From the NCBI RefSeq assembly GCF_004136015.1, contig NZ_CP024866.1, forward strand, positions 4,311,776 to 4,344,534: a stretch of 32,759 bases of DNA. Reading direction: 5' to 3'. The position numbers and the translations under genes are program-made. This document shows, piece after piece, positions 8,271 to 16,253 of the stretch. Positions within the stretch are counted from its first letter, which is position 1. Every line of letters starts with the position of its first letter. The notes below the pieces were generated by a model. The model ran no database searches. It worked only from the letters and a program-made list of their open reading frames with translations, and was not told where the DNA came from. Source of the stretch: Pseudomonas sp. ACM7. GTDB lineage: Bacteria > Pseudomonadota > Gammaproteobacteria > Pseudomonadales > Pseudomonadaceae.

Positions 8271-9029
8271 ATGCGTTTTGCCGTTCTCGGCAGCGGTAGC
8301 CAAGGGAACGGCACGCTGATAGCCAGCGCTGACACGTATGTGCTGGTGGATTGTGGTTTCTCCCTGCGGGAAACCGAAAAGCGCCTGCTGCGCCTGGGTG
8401 TGAACCCTGCGCAGTTGAGCGCGATACTCGTGACCCACGAACATGCCGACCACGTGCATGGCGTGGGTTTGCTGTCTCGGCGCTACAATCTGCCTGTCTA
8501 CCTCAGTCGCGGTACCCTGCGCGGGATGCGCAAACCAATTGAACCGGCTGGCCTTCTGGCCGGCGGCGAGCAACTGCAGATCGGCGCACTGAGCATCGGC
8601 GTCATTGCCGTGGCCCATGATGCACAGGAGCCGACGCAATACGTCTTCAGTGACGGTGAACGGCGCTTTGGCCTGTTGACCGACCTGGGCTCGTATTGCA
8701 ACAAGGTGCTGGACGGCTATCGGGACCTCGATGCGTTGATGATCGAGTCCAACCATTGCCGTGACATGCTGGCTCGCGGTCACTATCCGTACTTTCTCAA
8801 GCAACGGGTAGGCGGTGAACTGGGGCATTTGAACAACCATCAGGCGGCATTCCTGGTGTCCGAGTTGGGCTGGCAAGGCCTGCAACACCTGGTCCTGGCC
8901 CATCTGAGCAGCAAGAACAACCTGCCGCAGCTGGCCCGGCAATGTTTTGTCGACACCCTCGGGTGCGACCCGGACTGGCTGCAACTGGCCGATCAAGATT
9001 CAGGGCTCGACTGGCGACACATCGCCTAG
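8271..9029 (+). CDS. MBL-fold metal-dependent hydrolase (YycJ/PA1012-like)
   Basis: Cytoplasmic metallo-beta-lactamase-fold hydrolase of 252 aa. The metal motif HxHxDH is THEHADH (His56, His58, Asp60, His61), with further ligand candidates at VAHDAQ, the LTDLG aspartate and LAHLSSKNN. The overall form resembles YycJ/WalJ-type nucleases rather than glyoxalase II. It starts 4 nt after the bamC stop and is followed by purC after 28 nt, so it travels in the dapA-bamC-purC run. The substrate is unknown; a nucleic-acid hydrolase role is inferred from the YycJ relatives only. Confidence 0.85.
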   Translation: MRFAVLGSGSQGNGTLIASADTYVLVDCGFSLRETEKRLLRLGVNPAQLSAILVTHEHADHVHGVGLLSRRYNLPVYLSRGTLRGMRKPIEPAGLLAGGEQLQIGALSIGVIAVAHDAQEPTQYVFSDGERRFGLLTDLGSYCNKVLDGYRDLDALMIESNHCRDMLARGHYPYFLKQRVGGELGHLNNHQAAFLVSELGWQGLQHLVLAHLSSKNNLPQLARQCFVDTLGCDPDWLQLADQDSGLDWRHIA

Positions 9030-9057
9030 CCCACCTACTTAGCAAGCGGAGCCCATC

Positions 9058-9771
9058 ATGGAAAAACGTGAAGAACTCTACCGCGGCAAAGCCAAATCGG
9101 TTTTCAAGACCGACGACGCTGACCGCTTGATCCTGCTGTTTCGCAACGACACTTCGGCGTTCGACGGCAAGCGCATCGAGCAGCTCGACCGCAAAGGCAT
9201 GGTGAACAACAAGTTCAACGCCTTCATCATGCAGAAACTCGAAGCAGCCGGCGTGCCGACTCAATTCGACAAACTGTTGGGCGACAACGAATGCCTGGTG
9301 AAGAAGCTCGACATGATCCCGGTCGAGTGCGTCGTGCGTAACTACGCCGCCGGCAGCCTGGTCAAGCGCCTGGGCGTCGAAGAGGGCATGAAGCTCAACC
9401 CTTACACCTTCGAACTGTTCCTGAAGGACGACGCCAAGGGCGACCCGTTCATCAACGAATCCCACGTCGTGGCATTCGGTTGGGGCACTGCCGAGCAACT
9501 GGTTCGCATGAAAGAACTGTCGCTCAAGGTCAACGAAGTCCTGAGCAAACTGTTCGACGACGCCGGCCTGCTGCTGGTCGACTTCAAACTGGAATTCGGC
9601 GTGTTCTCCGACGGCTCCATCGTCCTGGGCGACGAATTCAGCCCGGACGGCTGCCGTCTGTGGGACAAGGCCACCGGCAAGAAAATGGACAAGGACCGCT
9701 TCCGTCAGGGCCTCGGTGACGTCATCGAAGCCTACGAAGAAGTCGCCAATCGTCTGGGCGTACCGCTTTAA
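9058..9771 (+). CDS. purC: SAICAR synthetase
   Basis: Phosphoribosylaminoimidazole-succinocarboxamide synthase of 237 aa, which joins CAIR and aspartate using ATP in purine synthesis in the cytoplasm. The N-terminal [11 protein letters not shown] glycine-rich/Lys motif, [24 protein letters not shown] and the catalytic DFKLEFG and [12 protein letters not shown] segments are all intact. The length matches the short bacterial PurC form. The ATG at 9058 follows AAGCGGAG. A tRNA-Ser gene with its own promoter lies 83 nt downstream. Confidence 0.97.
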   Translation: MEKREELYRGKAKSVFKTDDADRLILLFRNDTSAFDGKRIEQLDRKGMVNNKFNAFIMQKLEAAGVPTQFDKLLGDNECLVKKLDMIPVECVVRNYAAGSLVKRLGVEEGMKLNPYTFELFLKDDAKGDPFINESHVVAFGWGTAEQLVRMKELSLKVNEVLSKLFDDAGLLLVDFKLEFGVFSDGSIVLGDEFSPDGCRLWDKATGKKMDKDRFRQGLGDVIEAYEEVANRLGVPL

Positions 9772-9815
9772 TCGACGCAAGCATCTGATAGCACGGAAAA
9801 ATTTCGCTTAGGGGG

Positions 9816-9844
9816 TTCGCTTCCGGCAAAAGTGTTGTTATGAT
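9816..9844 (+). promoter_or_regulatory. Promoter of tRNA-Ser with GC-rich discriminator
   Basis: The -10 element TATGAT (9839-9844) lies 11 nt before the tRNA start. A weak -35 element, TTCGCT (9816-9821), is 17 nt further upstream. The six bases after the -10 are GCGCGC, a GC-rich discriminator typical of stringently controlled stable-RNA promoters. The -10 and discriminator are convincing; the -35 is a poor match. Confidence 0.6.
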
Positions 9845-9854
9845 GCGCGCCGTT

Positions 9855-9944
9855 GGAGAGATGCCAGAGTGGCCGAATGGGACGGATTCGAAATCCGTTG
9901 TACCTTCACCGGTACCTAGGGTTCGAATCCCTATCTCTCCGCCA
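9855..9944 (+). tRNA. tRNA-Ser(CGA)
   Basis: The acceptor stem GGAGAGA (9855-9861) pairs with TCTCTCC (9934-9940), followed by discriminator G and an encoded CCA (9942-9944). The anticodon is CGA at 9889-9891, within GGATTCGAAATCC, reading UCG serine codons. A long variable arm (CCTTCACCGGTACCTAGG region) of class II type and the GGTTCGAATCC T-loop are visible. The place after purC matches the P. aeruginosa order. Confidence 0.96.
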
Positions 9945-9960
9945 TTATTGAATAAGACTA

Positions 9961-9996
9961 AGCCCCTGAAATTGTTAAATATTTCAGGGGCTTTTT
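9961..9996 (+). terminator. Rho-independent terminator after tRNA-Ser
   Basis: A perfect 12-bp stem, AGCCCCTGAAAT (9961-9972) with ATTTCAGGGGCT (9981-9992), encloses an 8-nt loop and is followed by a run of T. It is 17 nt past the tRNA CCA. On the opposite strand the run after the stem is poor, so it serves mainly the rightward transcript. Confidence 0.92.
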
Positions 9997-10090
9997 CGTT
10001 TCTGGCGTTTCGTTTCAGGGCAAATTGGCCGCCTGTTTTCCCGGCGAGCGGTACGACTTTCTCGCGAAACATCAGCGGTATCGCTCTTTG

Positions 10091-11338
10091 CTATCGAACC
10101 TGAGCTCTCGCCCGGATCACCCACAATCCCAGCAAAGTCAGAACGGCAAAGCCCCCACCCATCAAGAAAGTGCCTTGGAAGCCTACCGTGTCCCACAACG
10201 CCCCAGCGATGACGCTGGCCAGCAGCAAGGTCAACCCGGTCAACAGATTGAACATGCCAAATGCCGTCCCGCGAAGTTCAGCCGGCGCGCAATCGGCGAT
10301 CAGGGCGGCGAATATCCCTTGGGTAAACCCCATGTGCAGCCCCCATAGAACGACGCCGACGACCAGGCCATCGATACCCGGCGCGAACGCCAGAGTCAGG
10401 TCGGCAGCAATCAGCAATATCAAACCTGCGCCGAGCACCGCCACGCGGCTGACACGATCAGACAAGGCCCCGGCGGGATAGGCTGACAGTGAGTACGCCA
10501 CCCCCATCAGGACAAGCACCGCTGGCGCCCACATCGGCGCCAACCCGACAGCCTGACCGCGCAGAATCAGAAAGGCTTCGCTGAAACGCGCCAGGGAGAA
10601 CACCGCAGCGACACCCACCACCCACCAGTAGCCAGCGCCCAGTCGGGCTAATTCCCGCCGGCTCAAAGGCGCACGCACCCGGTGCGTCCCTTCCACTTGT
10701 TTGGGCTCATGAACGAACACCAGCAGCACCGCGACGGCAAGGAAGGCCGGGATGACGGCCACCCAGAACACAGTCTGGAAGTGGTTCGCGGTTAGCCACA
10801 TCAATCCGATCGCCAGCAACGGTCCCAGGAATGCACCAACGGTATCCAGAGTTTGCCGCAGGCCGAAAGCGGCCCCCCGTATCGCGGGCGGCGTGATGTC
10901 GGCCACCAACGCATCGCGCGGGGCGCCGCGAATACCTTTGCCAATGCGGTCGATAAAGCGAGCCCCGATCAGCCAGTCCAACGAGCCCGCCAAAGGAAAG
11001 ATCGGTTTGGACAGCGCCCCCAGCCCATAGCCCAGCGCCGCGAGCAGTTTGCGCTTGCCCAATCGATCGCTGAGTGCCCCGGAGAATACCTTGGTGATAG
11101 AGGCCGTAGCCTCGGCTATGCCTTCGATGAGACCCACGGCCAAAACGGAGGTACCCAGTACTGTGACCATATAGAGCGGCAACAACGCATGGATCATTTC
11201 TGAGGAGATGTCCATCAGCATCGAGACGAAGCCCAGCGCCCAGATACCGCCAGGCATGGTGCGCCAGACGTTGCCGGTTGACGCCTTCTCGATTGGCGCA
11301 GTAACCGAAGTGTCACCCGACTTGTCAGTGGTTTTCAT
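10091..11338 (-). CDS. MFS transporter
   Basis: Major facilitator superfamily membrane protein of about 415 aa with twelve predicted helices. The loop 2-3 motif appears as GALSDRLGKRK (helices 2-3) and again as GALSDRVSR in the second half, the usual internal duplication. RGAPRDALVADITPP and RGAAFGLRQTLDTVGAFLGP lie around helices 4-5. Two adjacent ATG codons occur at 11341 and 11338; the second is chosen because the GAGG Shine-Dalgarno is 6 nt from it and only 3 nt from the first. An in-frame start at 11365 has no ribosome site. The substrate is unknown; drug or small-metabolite efflux is the usual guess for such proteins. No operon partner. Confidence 0.88.
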   Translation of the reverse strand: MKTTDKSGDTSVTAPIEKASTGNVWRTMPGGIWALGFVSMLMDISSEMIHALLPLYMVTVLGTSVLAVGLIEGIAEATASITKVFSGALSDRLGKRKLLAALGYGLGALSKPIFPLAGSLDWLIGARFIDRIGKGIRGAPRDALVADITPPAIRGAAFGLRQTLDTVGAFLGPLLAIGLMWLTANHFQTVFWVAVIPAFLAVAVLLVFVHEPKQVEGTHRVRAPLSRRELARLGAGYWWVVGVAAVFSLARFSEAFLILRGQAVGLAPMWAPAVLVLMGVAYSLSAYPAGALSDRVSRVAVLGAGLILLIAADLTLAFAPGIDGLVVGVVLWGLHMGFTQGIFAALIADCAPAELRGTAFGMFNLLTGLTLLLASVIAGALWDTVGFQGTFLMGGGFAVLTLLGLWVIRARAQVR

Positions 11339-11365
11339 CATGAGCCTCGAAAGCCTGTTTGGCAT

Positions 11366-11586
11366 AGGCAGCTAATAGCGCCTCGCACCCCTGCAGCCGC
11401 ATTGCCGCTGCCTCCGCCAAGATACGCTGTATCGATGAGTGATTTCGATCAAACAGTTGCGCAATCTGCTGAAGCTGGTCGCCTTTCTGTCAGCGATCCC
11501 ACATCAGCTTTTTCTGGCTTTCGGTGTAACCCTGGTCATTAGCTATCATGCAATACAGAGCAAATCACCGGATGACGGGGGAATGC
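11366..11586. other. Divergent intergenic region
   Basis: About 220 nt between the leftward MFS gene and a rightward membrane-protein gene. It has no supported gene. A small dyad, GATACGCTGTATC (11421-11433), lies about 80 nt upstream of the MFS start. TATCAT at 11543-11548 could be a -10 for the rightward gene, but I see no convincing -35. Confidence 0.35.
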
Positions 11587-11931
11587 ATGAACAGATGGCG
11601 AAAGCTTTGGGTGTTTGTGAAGCTGGTGGCAGCATTTGCAGCCTGCCTGGCCGTTGCTGTTCAGGCTTTTAACTACATGTTGGAAAGTCCCGATGCAGCG
11701 CAGATGCACCCTTTGAGCATTGTGGTTGTTGGACTGATCTTTGGCTTCATCACCTATGGAATCCTTTCACTGATTGAAAGGGCTATACGGGGTTTCCTGC
11801 CCCATCCTGACCCAGTCACCACCACGGTAGCGGCTCAACCTCAAACAGAACTTGAGGAAGAGGCCGTGCTGGCGGAAGAACAGCCTTTGGCCCTGTCAAC
11901 TGACGATTCAACTCAGCAGAAAAATCAGTGA
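11587..11931 (+). CDS. Unrecognised two-helix membrane protein
   Basis: I do not recognise this 114-aa protein. It has two membrane helices, about residues 8-28 (VFVKLVAAFAACLAVAVQAF) and 43-62 (LSIVVVGLIFGFITYGIL). After the second helix comes a basic stretch (ERAIRGFLPHP), then an acidic, low-complexity tail (ELEEEAVLAEEQPLALSTDD) rich in Glu, Gln and Thr. Both termini are probably on the same side of the membrane. The ATG at 11587 is preferred because GGGGGA stands just upstream; an in-frame ATG at 11548 lacks a ribosome site. Codon use resembles the neighbours less strongly than in the core genes. Confidence 0.6.
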   Translation: MNRWRKLWVFVKLVAAFAACLAVAVQAFNYMLESPDAAQMHPLSIVVVGLIFGFITYGILSLIERAIRGFLPHPDPVTTTVAAQPQTELEEEAVLAEEQPLALSTDDSTQQKNQ

Positions 11932-12219
11932 ACTGTCTGTGAGACATGTATCTGGGCGATCATCAAAGGCTCGAATCAGAGTTTTTGCGTCGGACCAGAC
12001 AGCACCGCAGCGTAAGAAAAATATGCATCTTCAAGGGAAAAGTTACTCTGCGCAGTCATCCAATTTACCGCCGCCCGGATCTATTGGTCGTCCCGCCAAT
12101 CAAGGCTGGATCTGCGAAACATCCCCTGACATTGAAAGACCCTGCCTCAAAAAGACCTCATCTACTCTGGTTTCGCAGGTCACTGATCTGCCGTCATCAG
12201 CAATCGCAAGGAGCGAGCA

Positions 12220-12411
12220 ATGTATTTTGAGATTTACAGGCAAACCCGTGGCATCGTACAGACCGGCAAAGGTCAATGGCGGTGGCGTTTGAGGGCGGGA
12301 AACCATGAAACGATTGCCAGCGGGGAGGCTTACGTCAACAAGTCTGATTGTGTGCATGCCATCAGTTTGATCAAAGGGACCCACGATCAGACCCCGGTCA
12401 AGGAAATCTAG
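12220..12411 (+). CDS. YegP/DUF1508-family small protein
   Basis: A 63-aa protein that is one DUF1508 (YegP) repeat: MYFEIYRQT, then GQWRWRLRAGNHETIASGEAY, then NKSDCVHAISLIKG. E. coli YegP has two such repeats; single-repeat forms are common. The biochemical role is not established. The ATG at 12220 has AAGGAG 7 nt upstream. A terminator-like hairpin follows directly, shared with the convergent gene beyond it. The 288 nt before it (11932-12219) contain no supported gene. Confidence 0.82.
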   Translation: MYFEIYRQTRGIVQTGKGQWRWRLRAGNHETIASGEAYVNKSDCVHAISLIKGTHDQTPVKEI

Positions 12412-12423
12412 GCTTCCGGTGGT

Positions 12424-12451
12424 GAAGCTGCTCCGTAAGAGCAGCTTCGTT
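12424..12451. terminator. Hairpin terminator between convergent genes
   Basis: A perfect 10-bp stem, GAAGCTGCTC (12424-12433) with GAGCAGCTTC (12439-12448), and a 5-nt loop CGTAA are followed by only GTTT, so the T-tract is weak. The hairpin lies between the convergent DUF1508 gene and the small leftward gene. Confidence 0.6.
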
Positions 12452-12464
12452 TCAACGGGCGGTC

Positions 12465-12671
12465 TTACGGTTGTGAGTGGCCCAGTTTTCGTTTGATCAG
12501 GTCGTAGACTTCCTTGTGGGTGGAGTTGTGCAGGGTATTACTCTTGCAGGCCAATTTGAGAAACGTTTTAACCTCTTCTTTGGCGTGAGGGTAAAGGCCG
12601 GCGACGTAGTCGGCTTCATGGTCCTGAGTGCAGTTGAAGTGTTTGTCGTCTTTCGCTTTATCTCTAGCCAT
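12465..12671 (-). CDS. Small conserved-looking protein of unknown function
   Basis: A 68-aa soluble, charged protein starting MARDKAKDDKHFNCTQDHE, with Cys14 and Cys42, mostly helical in appearance, and a C-terminal HKEVYDLIKRKLG helix. I recall similar short proteins in other Pseudomonas but no function. The start at 12671 has a strong AAGGAG 8 nt upstream, which supports real translation. It is convergent with the DUF1508 gene. Confidence 0.65.
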   Translation of the reverse strand: MARDKAKDDKHFNCTQDHEADYVAGLYPHAKEEVKTFLKLACKSNTLHNSTHKEVYDLIKRKLGHSQP

Positions 12672-12902
12672 TGATGGGCTCCTTTGAGTTCAAATGGTTG
12701 GGTGGTCAGGGCTGTTTTGCCCTAAACGTTGCTGAGCTTAGAGACGCAATCGCTTCCCGCCAGATGAACAAAGAAATCAGGAAGAGGATGTAAGACCAAG
12801 CCGTTGCCTTAATCCGGATTAAACGCAAACTGCTTGAGTCGCATAGACGCCGATTGCGACACCTACCTAAACTGTCATCAGATTTGGGAGCGGGGTCAGT
12901 GG
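12672..12902. other. Intergenic region upstream of LysR gene, with a 14-bp palindrome
   Basis: No gene is supported in these 231 nt. The perfect palindrome TTAATCCGGATTAA (12809-12822) stands 81 nt before the lysR-type ATG and is a candidate operator. The rest shows nothing I can interpret. Confidence 0.4.
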
Positions 12903-13826
12903 ATGAATCGTAACGAACTACGCAAGGCCGACATCAACCTGATGGTGGTGTTTGAAACGCTGATGCTCGAACGCAACGTCACCCGGGTGGCGGAGAAATT
13001 GTTTCTCGGCCAGCCGACCATCAGTTCGGCGCTCAATCGCTTGCGCACGATGTTCAACGATCCGCTGTTCATACGTGTCGGGCATCGTATGGAGCCGACG
13101 GCGCGGGCCGAGGAAATAATTCTGCACCTGTCTCCGGCGCTGGATTCGTTGTCGGTGGCGTTGAGCCTGACCCATGATTTCGACCCCGCCAGCAGCACCA
13201 TGACCTTTCGTATCGGGCTGTCGGACGATGTCGAGTTTGGCCTGCTGCCGCCGTTGCTGCGTGCCTTGCGCCATGAAGCACCAAAGGTGGTGTTCGTGGT
13301 GCAGCATGTCGATTACTGGCGGATTCCGGATTTGCTGGCGTCCGGCGATATCACCGTTGGTATCAGCCAGACTCGCGGGCTGCCGGCCAACGCCAAGCGC
13401 AAGTTGTTGCGGCACATTCTGCCCTGCATTTTGCGCGCGGACGCATCGGACACACCGCTGACGCTCGATGAGTATTGCGCGCGACCGCACGTGCTGGTTT
13501 CCCACACTGCCAATGTCAGTGGTTACGCCGATGAGTGGCTGGCGGAGATTGGTCGCACGCGCCAAGTCGTCCTTTCCGTGCCGCAATACAGCTCGTTGCC
13601 GGCCTTGCTTGCCGGGACCGATCTGATCGCCAGTCTGCCGGACTACGCCGCCGAAGCGATGGCCGCGTCCGGCCAGCTGTTCAAGGAACCGTTCCCGTTC
13701 AAGGCGCCGACCCTGGATCTATCGATGGTCTGGCTCAGCCATGTCGATACCGACCCGGCCGAGCGCTGGTTGAGGTCGCGGCTGGAGGCGTTCATGAGTG
13801 AACGCGCGGTTTTACCGCCCGAGTGA
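12903..13826 (+). CDS. LysR-family transcriptional regulator
   Basis: Cytoplasmic regulator of 307 aa. The N-terminal winged helix-turn-helix is residues about 8-65 (ADINLMVVFETLMLERNVTRVAEKLFLGQPTISSALNRLR), and the FNDPLFIRVGHRMEPTARA linker has the NodD/NahR-type form. The C-terminal periplasmic-binding-like effector domain is about 95-300. The ATG at 12903 removes an N-terminal extension from 12834 that has no LysR similarity. The ligand is unknown. It runs in the same direction as the isomerase gene 57 nt downstream, which may be a target or simply a neighbour. Confidence 0.9.
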   Translation: MNRNELRKADINLMVVFETLMLERNVTRVAEKLFLGQPTISSALNRLRTMFNDPLFIRVGHRMEPTARAEEIILHLSPALDSLSVALSLTHDFDPASSTMTFRIGLSDDVEFGLLPPLLRALRHEAPKVVFVVQHVDYWRIPDLLASGDITVGISQTRGLPANAKRKLLRHILPCILRADASDTPLTLDEYCARPHVLVSHTANVSGYADEWLAEIGRTRQVVLSVPQYSSLPALLAGTDLIASLPDYAAEAMAASGQLFKEPFPFKAPTLDLSMVWLSHVDTDPAERWLRSRLEAFMSERAVLPPE

Positions 13827-13883
13827 GTAGGGCGATGCTGTGTAATATGTACGACCTTTCTGCCAACCTTCAGGAGCTCAGTC

Positions 13884-14249
13884 ATGCCTCACCTGCACAT
13901 GGAATACACCGCCAATCTGCCCGAGCTCAATGCCGACGTGGCGTTGATCCGGCTCAACAATGCGTTGGTGGCCTCCGGTCAGTTTGCTGCCGAATACGAC
14001 ATCAAGAGCCGAGCGGTGAAGGTTGATACGTTCAAGGTCGGCACGGCGTTAGGTGAACGGGCCTTCGTGCATGTGAAACTGTCACTATTGAGCGGTCGCT
14101 CACCTCAGATCAAGAAGCAGTTGTCCGAAAGCTTGCTGGCGGTGGTTCAGGATCTGTGTGAATGGCCAGCAGATGTTGAAGTCCAGCTGGCCGTGGAAAT
14201 CCTCGACATTGATCGAGAGTCCTACACCAAGGTCGCCATCAGCCACTGA
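13884..14249 (+). CDS. 5-carboxymethyl-2-hydroxymuconate delta-isomerase
   Basis: A 121-aa cytoplasmic enzyme of the CHMI family (tautomerase superfamily), which isomerises 5-carboxymethyl-2-hydroxymuconate in homoprotocatechuate (4-hydroxyphenylacetate) breakdown. Pro2, the N-terminal catalytic base once Met is removed, is present (MPHLHMEYTANL), and the length is typical. Shine-Dalgarno AGGAG lies 9 nt before the ATG. None of the other hpa pathway genes is in the window; it is flanked by two LysR regulators and ends 3 nt from the convergent stop of the second. It may be a stand-alone paralogue acting on another tautomerisable substrate. Confidence 0.88.
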   Translation: MPHLHMEYTANLPELNADVALIRLNNALVASGQFAAEYDIKSRAVKVDTFKVGTALGERAFVHVKLSLLSGRSPQIKKQLSESLLAVVQDLCEWPADVEVQLAVEILDIDRESYTKVAISH

Positions 14250-14252
14250 GTT

Positions 14253-15188
14253 TCAGGCCAATTCCTGCTCGGCGCAGGCCTTGACCACTTGCTCGCGCAG
14301 CCAGGTGTTGGCGCTGTCCTGATCGACATTCTGGCTCCATTGCATGTCGAGGCTGAAACCCGGCAAGCCATTGGGCGCTTCGCAATGATTGAAGATCGCG
14401 TCGTTGGCCAGCAATTGTTGGATACGTCGAGGCAGAGTCAGGATGAAGTCGGTGCCGGTGATCATCTTCAGTGCCGCGCTGTAGCTGTTGGAACGCGCGA
14501 CGATCTGCCGTTTTTGCGCCTGCTGCGCCAGCCAGCCGTCGACCATGTTGGTGGTGGAGGTCCAGGGTGTCGGGAACACATGCCTGCGTTCGACGAAGGC
14601 TTGCAGGCTTAAACGCGGCTCCGGCGGTGTGGCACGTTTATCGAAGACACAGACCAGGTCGTCCTCCAGCAGCATCCGGGATTTGAAATCGCCGTGACTG
14701 CGATGAAAGTTCGGGCCGAAGCAAATCACCAGGTCGAGGCTGCCGTCGCGCAGTTCTTCGGCCGGGATGTCGGTTTCGAATTTGTGCATGTTGACCATCA
14801 CTGGCAGGTCGGCGAAATCGAAGCTTTTCAATAGACGCGGCAAGATCAATTGCTCGAAGTATTCCGGTGCGCAGATATTGAAGGTGACTGGTTGCAGGGT
14901 GGGGTCGAATGCTGGTGCACCGGCGTGACACAGGTTGATGCTTTCCAGGATCTTCAGCACGTGGGCGTACATGGTGCTGGCTTTGTAGGTGGGGCGCATA
15001 CCCGCGCGGGTATTGATGAACAGCTCGTCTTCGAAACTGGTGCGCAGCTTTTTCAGGCAGTAACTCACGGTGGACTGGCTGACGCAGAGCGCCTCGGATA
15101 CACCGCTGACGCTGCTTTGCTCATACACGGCGATAAACACCATGAGGTCCTGCATATCGAGCTTTCTAAGCAAGTTACTGTTCAGCAT
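14253..15188 (-). CDS. LysR-family transcriptional regulator
   Basis: Regulator of 311 aa. The helix-turn-helix domain covers about residues 10-70 (LDMQDLMVFIAVYEQSSVSGVSEALCVSQSTVSYCLKKLR), and the effector-binding domain covers about 100-300. The reading frame stays open far upstream, to 15758, but that part is antisense to the EamA gene and shows no family similarity. The ATG at 15188 begins the LysR fold; Met12 is an alternative start. It is transcribed in the same direction as the EamA and MFS genes, 131 nt downstream of them, and convergent with the isomerase gene. Confidence 0.88.
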   Translation of the reverse strand: MLNSNLLRKLDMQDLMVFIAVYEQSSVSGVSEALCVSQSTVSYCLKKLRTSFEDELFINTRAGMRPTYKASTMYAHVLKILESINLCHAGAPAFDPTLQPVTFNICAPEYFEQLILPRLLKSFDFADLPVMVNMHKFETDIPAEELRDGSLDLVICFGPNFHRSHGDFKSRMLLEDDLVCVFDKRATPPEPRLSLQAFVERRHVFPTPWTSTTNMVDGWLAQQAQKRQIVARSNSYSAALKMITGTDFILTLPRRIQQLLANDAIFNHCEAPNGLPGFSLDMQWSQNVDQDSANTWLREQVVKACAEQELA

Positions 15189-15319
15189 CCGTTGGGTCTC
15201 GCTGTGCTCCTTGCGCTGACTGTGCGCAACTTGTGCGAGTGATCCTAACGGAACGATGGTGCCAGGAGAATGCCCCGTAGGAACTTTCATGGAAAGTTGT
15301 GGGGCAATTCCAGAGGCCT

Positions 15320-16237
15320 TCAGCCCTGAACGGCTGCAGGCACCGCGCGGCGGCTGGACATCAGCAGTGCCAACATACCGATGCCCACCAACAGCGCGCC
15401 GATGATTTCCAGCGGCAATGGCGACTGACGTAACCAGAACCAGTGAAACAATGTGAGGAACAGCGTGCTCAGGTAAATGTAGGAAATGACCGAGGAAGGG
15501 GCGATAACGCCGATGGCCCGATGCAGCAGCCAGAAGGTCGCCAGCGTGGCGAACACCGCCAGGTAAATCAGCCACCAGAAATCGCTCACGGTCAGCAATG
15601 ACGCGGATCGCCAGCCGCCGCTTAATCCACAGAATGCCAGCAGAAACAGCGCGCCGAACAGCATGTTCCAGAAAGTCATGCCCGCCGGGCCGCGCCCCTT
15701 GAGGCTGCTGGCCTTGAGCCGTTGACTCAGGGGCGAGTAGAGCGCCATCGCCAGGCAACCGACGCTATACACCGACACTGCATACAGCGAAGGCAGCTCA
15801 CCAGGGCCTGCGCCTTTCAAAACCAGCAGCACGGCCCCGGCAGCGGCAATCAGCATCGGCAGCACCCGCTGTTTCAGGTTGCTGTCGGGCATCAATATGG
15901 CTTCGAACAACAATGTCAGCAGTGGTACCAAGGTGAACATCGTTCCGGTATTGACGGCCGAGGTGTAGCGCAATGCCTCGAACAGCGAGCCGAAATACAC
16001 CGCCAGCAGCAAGCCGAGCGCGGCATGGCCGAACAGTCCGCGGGCGGTCATGGCGGTATCGCCTTTGAACAGCAGCAGCGGCAAAAATACCAGGGCGCAG
16101 AATAACAGGCGCAAACCGGTCAGCAGGATCGGGTCGATGGCCTGGCTGACCTGTGCTGCCGCAGAAAACGATGCAGCGATCAAAAGTGCCCAGAGCAGCA
16201 TGCCGACGTGAGCGGCGGCGAAACCGGTGTGTTTCAT
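15320..16237 (-). CDS. EamA/DMT-family transporter
   Basis: Inner-membrane protein of 305 aa with ten predicted helices in two EamA repeats of about 140 residues each, typical of drug/metabolite exporters (RhaT/YdcZ/RarD group). The second repeat ends in LPLEIIGALLVGIGMLALL, a common EamA C-terminal helix. AGGA lies 9 nt before the ATG at 16237. It starts 16 nt after the stop of the CynX/NimT-type MFS gene, so the two form a transporter operon. The exported substrate is unknown; amino acids or their analogues are a usual guess. Confidence 0.88.
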   Translation of the reverse strand: MKHTGFAAAHVGMLLWALLIAASFSAAAQVSQAIDPILLTGLRLLFCALVFLPLLLFKGDTAMTARGLFGHAALGLLLAVYFGSLFEALRYTSAVNTGTMFTLVPLLTLLFEAILMPDSNLKQRVLPMLIAAAGAVLLVLKGAGPGELPSLYAVSVYSVGCLAMALYSPLSQRLKASSLKGRGPAGMTFWNMLFGALFLLAFCGLSGGWRSASLLTVSDFWWLIYLAVFATLATFWLLHRAIGVIAPSSVISYIYLSTLFLTLFHWFWLRQSPLPLEIIGALLVGIGMLALLMSSRRAVPAAVQG

Positions 16238-16253
16238 GATGTGAGTTCCTGGG

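Noticed and set aside
11421..11433. GATACGCTGTATC dyad as a possible MFS operator
   Set aside because: Five-base arms can occur by chance in this much intergenic DNA; kept only as a remark.
11946..12230. Possible 94-aa protein between the membrane protein and DUF1508 genes
   Set aside because: No ribosome site, unusual composition, no family resemblance, and it overlaps the DUF1508 start.
15189..15758. N-terminal extension of the second LysR gene
   Set aside because: The frame is open but runs antisense into the EamA gene and lacks LysR similarity; the ATG at 15188 starts the helix-turn-helix domain.
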